Shown here: positions 26,514 through 37,100 of the stretch, in pieces
How positions within the stretch are numbered: the stretch's first letter is position 1
Layout of the letters: every line of letters begins with the position of its first letter
Origin: UBA10324 sp038326325
GTDB taxonomy: Bacteria; Bacteroidota; Bacteroidia; Chitinophagales; UBA10324
NCBI GenBank assembly: GCA_038326325.1
Contig: JBBQJW010000004.1
Location: 1-64,000, forward strand
Length of the DNA: 64,000 nt
Direction: 5' to 3'
Notes under the pieces: model-generated
The model's database searches: none
Seen by the model: the letters and a program-made list of their open reading frames with translations, nothing else
What the model was told of the DNA's origin: nothing
Made by a program: the position numbers and the translations under genes

Positions 26514-27833
26514 TTACGATTTCACTTGCTTCGAAGCGATATAAGATTTTATCCAATCGGTTGTAACAGATTTTGGTCTTTCAATTCCATAACCTAAGGC
26601 GCGATCCCAACAGAGAGAAGCAAGTACACCAAGTGAGCGTGAAACTCCGAATAACACAGTGTAAAAATCATACTCTACTAATCCATAATGCACGAGCAAC
26701 GAACCTGAGTGCGCATCAACATTCGGCCAGGGGTTTTTTATTTTTCCGGTGTTCTCTAAAATCGGCGGCGCCACTTTATAAATTTTCCAGATAGTATTTA
26801 CGAGTTCATCATCAGGACAATATTTTTTTGCAAACTCCATCTGTGCAGTAAAGCGTGGATCAGTTTTTCTTAATACAGCATGGCCATAACCCGGAACAAC
26901 TTTCCCTTCCGTTAAAGTTTTTTGAATGTAATCAGCAATCTGTTGTTCGCTCGGATTTGTAGAACCGATTTCTTTTTGCATCTGTAACACCCAACGAATC
27001 ACTTCCTGATTTGCTAATCCGTGTAACGGTCCTGCAAGGCCATTCATTCCGGCAGTAAAAGAAAGATAAGCGTCACTTAGCGCAGAACCTACAAGATGAG
27101 TAGAGTGAGCAGAAACATTTCCGCCTTCGTGGTCAGCGTGTATGGTCATATACAATCGCATCAAACTTTTGAACGAAGGATCATCAAAGCCCAACATGTG
27201 AGCGAAATTTGCAGCCCAGTCTAATTGAGAATCCGGTTCGATGTGAATTCCATTTTTATAAGTTCGTCTATATATATAAGCAGCAACTCGTGGCAATCTC
27301 GCAATCAGATTCATGGAATCTTCAAACATCGGATCCCAATAATCTTTCTTGTTCATGCCATCATGATATTTTTTAGCGAACACACTTTCAGTTTGCAAAG
27401 CCATGATTGCAATACTGAACTGTGTCATAGGATGAGTTGATTTTGGTAATTCATCTAACGCTTTAAATACATGATGTGGAACAATGCTTCTGCGAGCCCA
27501 TGTATTACTTATATGTTCAACATCAGCTTTAGAAGGCAACTCATTCACCAGCATTAGATAAAATAATCCTTCGGGTAGAGGCTCTGTACAACCATCTGCT
27601 TTTGGAAGTTTTTCGCTCAACTCTGCAATTGAATATCCGCGAAAACGAATTCCTTCAACAGAATCTAGCAATGAAGTTTCGGTTACGAGCGCTTTAATTT
27701 CTTTCATTCCACCATACGCCTGATCAAGAGTATAGGTGCCTAATTCAAGATTGCCATGTTCTTTAATTAATGCTTTTACCTCAGCTGCAACAGGCGATGC
27801 AACTTCTTTGAATTTGTTTTTTAATACCCCCAT
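26514..27833 (-). CDS. gltA: Citrate synthase, mitochondrial-like type
   Basis: Condenses acetyl-CoA and oxaloacetate to citrate, the first step of the TCA cycle. The 439 residues contain the catalytic His region HADHEGGNVSAHSTHLVGSALSDAYLSF, then NGLAGPLHGLANQEVIRW and the PGYGHAVLRKTDPR motif with the catalytic Asp later. These blocks are far closer to eukaryotic mitochondrial citrate synthases than to the hexameric Gram-negative type (recognised from memory). The gene is monocistronic, with its own promoter box and a bidirectional terminator. Confidence 0.94.
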   Translation of the reverse strand: MGVLKNKFKEVASPVAAEVKALIKEHGNLELGTYTLDQAYGGMKEIKALVTETSLLDSVEGIRFRGYSIAELSEKLPKADGCTEPLPEGLFYLMLVNELPSKADVEHISNTWARRSIVPHHVFKALDELPKSTHPMTQFSIAIMALQTESVFAKKYHDGMNKKDYWDPMFEDSMNLIARLPRVAAYIYRRTYKNGIHIEPDSQLDWAANFAHMLGFDDPSFKSLMRLYMTIHADHEGGNVSAHSTHLVGSALSDAYLSFTAGMNGLAGPLHGLANQEVIRWVLQMQKEIGSTNPSEQQIADYIQKTLTEGKVVPGYGHAVLRKTDPRFTAQMEFAKKYCPDDELVNTIWKIYKVAPPILENTGKIKNPWPNVDAHSGSLLVHYGLVEYDFYTVLFGVSRSLGVLASLCWDRALGYGIERPKSVTTDWIKSYIASKQVKS

Positions 27834-27858
27834 TACTGATTTTTATTTTTTAGTCGGC

Positions 27859-27866
27859 CAAATGTA
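27859..27866 (-). promoter_or_regulatory. Promoter -7 element of gltA
   Basis: TACATTTG on the minus strand, 25 bp before the gltA ATG. The -33 TTTG is not evident. The rest of the 270-bp gap up to 28104 shows no other clear element apart from a possible 28-codon ORF. Confidence 0.5.
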
Positions 27867-28103
27867 AATAAATCTGCTATCTGAATTTTAGATTTCTAAA
27901 AAACTTAACGAATAGAAATGGTATTGGTTCAGTATGTATAAGCGGATAAGTTTTTTTAAAAATCAGACTGTCCTAAAAACTATGAAACCCAATGTTGGTG
28001 TGTTACTTCAATCCTCAATTTTAACTATCGGCTTTTTTATTGGGGTTTATTTTTCGCCAGAATTTTAAAGGGAAATTTCTAATTAAAGAAAAAATCAATC
28101 AGG

Positions 28104-31100
28104 ATGATTCATCATTACCAAGCTATTATAAAGAGAACTGTGTTCTTATTGTCGAATGTAATTATTGCATTAGCAATTCTTGGAACAAACAATAAGGCGT
28201 ACGCGACACACGCAGCAGGTTCTGATTTAACTTATAAGTGGATTTCAGGAAATATTTATGAAGTAACGGTAAATTTTTACCGTGACTGTCAAGGTGTGGC
28301 TGCTCCAGGAAGTGTTACATTAAATGTAAAGTCAACAAGTTGTGGACAGAATTTTAATGTTACACTTAATCCTATTGCAGGAACAGGGCAGGAAATTACT
28401 TTTCCTTGTAATCCAACTTCAACTTATTGTAATGGTGGAACTAATCCCGGCATTCAGCAATATACTTATAGGGGAAATGTTACACTTCCAACTCAATGTA
28501 TCGATTGGATTTTCAGTTATGCTGTTTGTTGTAGAAACTGTGCTATCAGTACGATAACCAATCAGGCAAATTGTAATAACTCATCAACAGGAAATGCACT
28601 TTATGTAGAAGCGTTTTTAAATAATGTTGCAGCTAATCATAACAGCTCTCCAACCTTTACAAATATTCCGGTCGCATTTATTTGTGTAAATCAGTCATTC
28701 ACATTTAACCATGGAGTAATAGATGCAAATGGAGATTCTCTTTCTTATTCATTTATTGCGCCTAAGAGAAGTGCAACGGTTGATGTAGGCTATCTTGCGG
28801 GGTTTAGTGCAACAAATTGGTTGACCTCAACACCTCCTGTTGCTATCAATGTTATTACCGGAGATATTACAATGACACCAACACTTCTAGGTCAGGTTGC
28901 AGTTTGCGCAGTTTTAGTTAAAGAATATCGAAATGGAGTTTTAATTGGAAGTGTGATTCGTGATATGCAATTCTGGGTGAAAGATTGCGGAACAAACTTA
29001 TTGCCAACAGCATCCGGAATTAATGGTACAACTAGCTTTACAAAGGTGATTTGCCCTGGTTCAGGATCTACCTGTTTCACTATTAATTCAAATGATGGAA
29101 ATATCGGACAACATATCACTATGTCGTCAACATCTACCACTTCAATTCCAGGGTCAACATTTACAATTGCAAATCAGGGAGGCGCAAGTCCGAATTATCC
29201 TGTTGGTACTTTTTGTTGGAGCCCAACTGCATTAGATGCTCGCGACCAGCCTTATACATTTACTGTAAAGGTTCAAGACGATGCCTGCGGATACAATGCA
29301 TTCCAGATATATTCTTATGCAATTTATGTTCCTCGTCATTTAATCACTTTTACTGCTCCGACTTTTAATGGCTATCATATAAGTTGCAATGGTGGAAGTA
29401 ATGGATCTGTTACAGCTAATGTAAGCGGAGGCTTCAGTCCATATACTTATCATTGGTCGAATAATGCAAGCACACAAACAGCCAGTGGACTCTCAGCCGG
29501 AACCTACGGTATAACAATTACAGATGTAAACGGATGTACAAAAGATACAACTGTTACACTTATTCAACCAACAGCATTAACGCTATCTGTTTCATCGACA
29601 GCGGCTAACTGTAATGGAAACACTAATGCAACGGGAACAGCCACACCTTCAGGCGGTATTCCTCCTTATACTTATTTATGGAGCAACGGCCAGACAACAC
29701 AAACTGCTACAGGATTATCGGGAGGTAATACTTATAATGTAACGGTTACAGATGCAAATGGATGTACGAAAACAGGAAGCACAACTATTTCACAACCTGC
29801 AGTTCTTACAGCTACTGTTACATCAAGTACAAATGTCAGCTGTAATGGTCAGTCAACAGGTGCAATTGATTTAACACCATCAGGGGGTACACCTTTATAT
29901 ACCTATCTTTGGTCGAATGGTGCAACCACTCAAGATCTTTCTGGATTAGCTGCGGGTTCATATACTGTAACAGTTACAGATTCTCATGGATGTACCACAA
30001 CTATTTCACAAACGATTACACAGCCCGGAACTGTAGTTCCTGTTATTACAAGTACTTCAGTTAACGGAGTAAATGTTGCTTGTTATGGTGATGCTTCAGG
30101 TACTGCATCAGTTTCTGTTACTGGTGGAACTGCTCCTTATACATATCTTTGGAGTAATGGCGCAACAACTTCAAGCCTAACAGGATTAACCGCAGGTACA
30201 GTAAGCGTAACAATTACCGATGCAAATGGATGTTTGGGAAATGGTTCTTTAACACTAAGTCAGCCTGGTGGGCCTATAGTAATAACTCTTGATAGTTTAA
30301 AAAATTACAATGGTTTTGGAACAAGTTGTAACGGAGCAAGCAATGGGGGAATCTTTATTTCTGTGAGTGGTGGAACCCCTGGTTATTTATATTTCTGGTC
30401 GAATGGAAGTGTTACACAGGATATAACCGGTCTTGCTGCAGGAAATTATACTATCACTGTTTTTGATGCAAACGGATGTACTGCAACTCATACTTATACC
30501 ATTACTCCACCTGCGCCATTGAGTGTTACAGTCACAAGTCCGGTAAACGGCGGTGGGTATAATATCGGGTGTAATGGTGAGTCGAGTGGAGCTGCGAACA
30601 CTGCGGTAAGTGGTGGTGCTTCTCCATACACATATATATGGAGCAATGGTGCAACAACTCAGAACTTAATAAATCTTACGGCAGGAACTTATAGTGTAAC
30701 AGTAACTGATGCGAATGGTTGTTCCGGAACAGGTTCAGTTACTTTGACCGAACCTGCGATACTTGTTCCTTTGATTACAGGTGTAACAGTTAATGGTGGA
30801 ACAAATGTTACCTGTAATGGTGGAACCGATGGTTCGGCATCTGTTTCTGCAACAGGCGGCTCTCTTCCTTATACTTATTTATGGAGCAATGGTGCAACTA
30901 CTTCTTCTGTTTCAGGATTGGGAGCAGGAACAATAAGTGTTACAGTTTATGATTTGAATGGCTGTTCCAATCATGATTCATTCACATTTACTGAGCCAGC
31001 ACCCATTACAATTTCTGCATCCCTGTCTTCCTATAACGGATATAATGTGGGTTGCGATGGTTCGGCAAACGGAAGTATTGATGCAAGTGTTACAGGAGGA

Positions 31101-34100
31101 ACTTCCCCTTACAGTTACCTATGGAGCAACAGTACAACTACTCAGGATTTAGGTTCATTGGGAGCAGGAACATATACGGTTACAGTTACTGATGCAAACG
31201 GATGTACTTCGGTTGCGAGTGAAACTTTAACAGAACCAGATCCTATTGCACCTGTTTTAATTTCTCCAACAGTAACCGGTGGAACCAACCTTAGTTGTAG
31301 CGGAAGTACTGAAGGAAGTATTTCTGTAACTGTTACTGGCGGTGTTTCCCCATATACCTATTTATGGAGCAATGGAGCGACAACTCAAAATTTAGCATCA
31401 ATAGAAGCTGGAACCTATACTGTCACTGTAACTGATGCGAATAATTGTACAACAACATCAAGTATTACACTCACACAACCAAATCCGGTTTCTCCTGTTT
31501 TGATAAGCCCGACTTTTGCCGGAGGATTTAATACAAGTTGCTATGGATTGTTTGATGGAAGTATTACTTCCGCAATAAGCGGAGGAACCTCTCCATATAC
31601 TTTTACCTGGAGCAATGGAGAAACCACTCAGAATGTTGGTTCTCTTACAGCCGGAACTTATTCGGTTACAATTACAGATGTAAATGGATGCACAGGAACT
31701 GGTTCTGTTACACTCACTGAACCAACGCCTGTTGTGCTCTCTTTTTCTATTTCATCATTTGGGGGTGGAAATGTAGGTTGCTTTGGTTCTGCAAATGGCT
31801 CAATTGATTTAACTGTTACAGGTGGAACCGGACCTTATACTTATGAGTGGACTAACGAAGCAACTACTCAGGATTTAACAGGACTTACAGCGGGAACTTA
31901 TGGCGTAGTTGTAAATGATGCGAATGGCTGCCCTGCGGTTGATTCTGTTACGCTTACACAGCCAGACAGTTTATATGTAACATTTGTTAAACAGGGAGTT
32001 ACATGTAATGGAGGAAATGATGGATTTATTAATATAACCGTTGTTGGAGGTACTCCGCAATTTGACTTCTTATGGTCAAATGGTGCAACAACAGAAGATC
32101 TTTCAAGTTTAATATCAGGTGGATATTGTGTAACAGTTAGAGATGGAAATGGATGTATCTATTCCAGATGTTTTGCAATATTGCAACCCCTTCCGTTAAC
32201 CGCAACAACAAATCATACCAATGTGACTTGCTCGGCTACATGCAATGGCGCTGCATCAGTAAATCCAAGCGGAGGAACAACCCCTTATGCTTATCTATGG
32301 GATAATGGAAATACTAATGCAAGTGTCAACGGATTATGCGCCGGTACTTATTGTGTAACAGTTTATGATTCCCATTTGTGTTCTATTATAAAATGTGTGA
32401 CAATTACACAACCCTCACCATTAACCGCACCAACTATTTCATCTTCATTCAACGGATATAATATCAGTTGTAATGGAAGCGTAAATGGGGCAATAGATTT
32501 AACGCCAACAGGTGGAACTTCACCATACACCTACAACTGGAGTAATGGTGCGACTACTGAAGACCTTTCTAATCTCGGAGCCGGAACTTATTCAGTGACT
32601 TTAACTGATTTGAATGGATGCACCACTTCTACTTCTGTTACGCTCATTCAACCTGATTCGCTTGACTTAACTCCTATTTCACCAACATTCTCCGGCGGAT
32701 ACAATGTTACTTGTATAGGAAACGACGGAAGTATTGATTTGACTGTTGCAGGGGGGGCAGCGCCTTATAGTTATCTCTGGAGCAACGGAGCAACAACAGA
32801 AGATATAACAGGAATTGGCGCAGGAACTTTTACAGTAACTGTTACAGATGTGAATGGATGTACTTCTGAGGCATCAATCACACTTACTCAATCCGGTAAT
32901 TTGGCTGCAATACTTATACCATCGAGTTATAATGAAAATGGTGTTAGCTGTTTTGGCTCAACAGACGGATACATTCTTACTACTGTTACAGGTGGAGCAA
33001 CTCCTTACACTTATTTGTGGTCGAACGGCGAAACAACTTCAACTATTACAGGGCTTGGAGCCGGAATTTATACTGTTACAATTACTGATGCGAACGGATG
33101 TAATGTTGTTTCAACAGAAGTGTTAACTGAACCGGAAGTGCTAACTGTTTCATCAGCGGATGTGACAAACATAACCTGCAATGGATTTGCAAATGGTAGC
33201 ATAGATATTACTGTTACAGGTGGAACACAACCACCTTATTTTTATGTATGGAGCAATGGAGCAACTACTGAAGACTTAACAAATCTCAATGTTGGAACTT
33301 ATACTGTTACAGTTACTGATGTGAATGGATGCTCGTTTACTGATTCATATAGCATTACTGAACAGCCTGTTTTGACGGCGACTGCAACAAGTTCAAGCAG
33401 TCCATCGTGTTTTGCTGCAAACAATGGGACAATTGATTTGTCTGTTTCAGGCGGAACTGCTGCTTATACCTATAGTTGGAGTAATGGTGCAACTACTCAG
33501 GATTTATCAGGATTGGGTGGAGGAACTTTCAATGTAACAGTTACTGATGCTAATGGATGTACTGCAACTTTGGCTTCTGATATTACTTTAGTTGAACCTC
33601 TTTTACTTGCAGTTAGTAATTCTCCTCAGAATGTCTCCTGCAACGGAAATGGAGATGGAAGCATAACACTAACAGTTTCAGGAGGTACTCCGACTTACAC
33701 TTATAACTGGTCAAACGGAAGCGGTGCTCAAAATATTAATAACTTAATACCTGGAACTTATGATGTAACAGTTACTGATGCCAATGGATGTTCAGCAACT
33801 TCTTCAGCAACTATTACAGAACCAGCGGTTCTTAACGCAACTTTAGATTCTTACACAGATACCTTAGGATGTAACGCTGTTGGAACGGGAGCAATTAATA
33901 TCTCCGTTTCCGGCGGAACAACTGCTTATTCTTATAATTGGAGTAATGGCTCAACAACACAAGATCAGAGTGGATTGGGTGCCGGAACTTATAATGTCAC
34001 AATTACTGATGCGAATGGTTGTTCGACAACTCTTGCAACAGCACTTACAATTGTTCAGGTTGGAAATGTTGTTCTGTCAACAAGTGTAACAGATGTGGTC

Positions 34101-37100
34101 GGATGTTTTGGTGGAAGTAATGGTGCTATTGATCTAACCATAACTGATGGTCAACCTTCTTACACAATAACATGGAGTAATGGAGCAATTACCGAAGATC
34201 TATCTGGCCTCTCAGCAGGAACTTATTCTGTAACAGTTTCAGATGTGAATGGATGTTCTGCTGTTACATCTGCAACGGTAAGTCAGCCTGCATTATTAAC
34301 TGCGACTGTTTCCCCTTCGTCAACCAATGTAACCTGCAATGGAGCAGGCGATGGAACCGTGATTCTTAATGTATCAGGTGGAACTCCGTCTTATGATTAT
34401 AACTGGTCCAATGGAAGTACAACTTCTTCATTAAGCAATCTTAGTCCCGGAACTTATGATGTGACAGTTACTGATGCGAATGGTTGTACGGCGACTGCCT
34501 CATCAACAATTACTGAACCGTCTGTGCTTATAGCAAGTGTAACAGCGTGGACTGATACGCTCGGATGTAATGCAGCCGGAACTGGTTCTATTGACATTTC
34601 GGTTTCAGGTGGAACTGCAGCTTACTCATATAGCTGGAGTAATGGAGCAACTACGCAAGATCTTTCAAGCTTAAGTGGAGGGACTTATAATGTTACAGTC
34701 ACTGACGCGAATGGATGTACAACAACACTTTCCTCTTCTTTAAATATTGTTCAGGTTGGAGTTGTGAATCTTGTTGCGGTTGCTACAGATGTGACAGGAT
34801 GTTTCGGTGACGCCAATGGTTCAATTGATTTAACAATAACTGACGGTCAGCCTGCATACACAATAACATGGAGTAACGGAGCGACAACTGAAGATATTTC
34901 TAATCTTGCTGCCGGAACCTATAGTGTAACAGTTTCAGATGTGAACGGATGTTCGAACTCTACAACTGCAACTATTGGGCAACCTGTCATTCTTAACGCT
35001 GCTGTTTCTGCTTTATCAACAGATGTTACTTGTAATGGAGCATGTGATGGTACACTTTCTTTAGATGTAACTGGCGGAACTCCGGGGTATAATTATCAAT
35101 GGAGTAATGGTGCAACTACTGCTTCATTGACTGGATTGTGTCCAAATACTTACGATGTAACAGTTACAGATGCGAATGGATGTACAGCAACAACCTCGGG
35201 AACTATAATTGAACCTCCTGTATTAACAATAACAGTTGATGCATGGACTGATACACTTGGCTGTAATGCGGCGGGAACAGGTTCAATTGATATTTCTGTA
35301 GCTGGAGGAACTTCTGCTTACTCTTATAGTTGGAGCAATGGTTCTACAACACAAGATTTAAGCAATCTTGGTGCGGGCACTTATGATGTAACTGTTACTG
35401 ATGCACATGGATGCACGACTTCTCTTTCTGCTTCGCTTACAATCGTGCAAGTGTCAAGCCCAATTGCAAGTACAACAGTTACTAATGTGACTGGCTGTTT
35501 TGGAGGAGCGAATGGAGCAATTGATTTAACAATTACAAATGGACAAGCACCGTTTACTTATACATGGAGCAATGGGGCAACCACCCAGGATTTAACAAAT
35601 CTTGCAGCAGGAACTTATTCAGTTACTGTGATTGATGTAAATGGATGTTCAACAACATCAAATGGAACTGTTACACAACCAACTCAGGTAAGCGCATCTC
35701 CTGCGGTTGCAACAAATGTCACCTGCAATGGAGCTGATAACGGTTCTATTGATTTAACACCGAGTGGCGGAACTCCTCCTTACACATTTGGCTGGAGTAA
35801 CAGTGCAACAACAGAAGATATTTCAGGATTAGCACCAGGAGTGTATGATGTAACAGTTACAGATTTGAATGGTTGTACCGCAACAGGCAGTGCAAACATT
35901 ACAGAACCTAATGTGCTTGCGTTCACAGGAGTGATTTCGAGTGTTACATGCAGTGGAAGCAATAACGGAGCAGTTGATATTACTGTAACAGGTGGAACAC
36001 CAGCATATACTTTCAATTGGTCAAATGGAGCAACTACCGAAGATTTAAGTGGAGTAGGAGGAGCAACTTATTATGTAACAGTCAGTGATGTAAATAACTG
36101 TGTGACTATTGATTCATTTGTTATTGATGAACCACAACCTTTGGTTGCTGCATTAAGTATTACAGATTCTATTTACTGCAATGGAATTGACTCGGCCTCG
36201 ATTGATTTAACTGTTACAGGTGGAACAGCTTCTTACACTTATCTCTGGTCAAATGGAGCAACTACTGAAGATTTGGCAAGTGTTCCGGCCGGAAACTATG
36301 CTGTTACTGTAACTGATGCAAATGGATGTACAACAGCCGGAAATGTAACAGTAACCCAGCCACAACCATTAAACGCAACGGCATCACAATCTCAGGCGGT
36401 GAATTGTAATGGCAATTCAACAGGACAGGCGGTTGTATCAACAACAGGCGGAACTTCTCCTTATACTTACTCATGGTCAACAGGCGAAACGAACGACACG
36501 CTTTCAAATATTCCAGCAGGAACTTACCAGGTAACTGTAACAGATTTGCACGGTTGTATGGATACTTCAAGTGTTGTGATTACACAACCAATAGTTCTTG
36601 ATGCAATAATTGTTTCTGTAACACATGTAAATTGTCAGAATTTACTAAGCGGTGCAGTTGATATGAATGTAACCGGCGGTACTTCTCCATACAATTACAA
36701 CTGGAGTAATGGGGCTACTACTCAAGATTTAGCAGCAGTTGGAGCGGGTACATATAGTGTAACAGTAACGGATGCACACGGATGCACTGATACACTTTCC
36801 GCAACCATTAACCCTGCGATAGCTGTTATTGCAACTGTAAATGTCGTTGATACTGTTTCATGTAATGGCGGAAGCGATGGTAATCTTTCAGTTTCAACTA
36901 CAGGCGGTACTTCACCATTCACTTACATCTGGTCGAGCGGAGCAACAACTCAAAGTATCAATAATCTTCAAGGAGGAACTTATACTGTAACAGTTACTGA
37001 TGCTACCGGATGTTCGGCAGTTCAATCCATGCAACTTGCTGATCCTGCAATACCTAATTTCTCCGGTGGTGGAACAACTGATGTGTGCGGTAGCGATGGA

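Noticed and set aside
29350..37050. Regular spacing of similar DNA that could suggest a CRISPR-like or satellite array
   Set aside because: It is one continuous reading frame encoding SprB-type protein repeats of about 230 bp with degenerate DNA. There are no short identical repeats with unique spacers.
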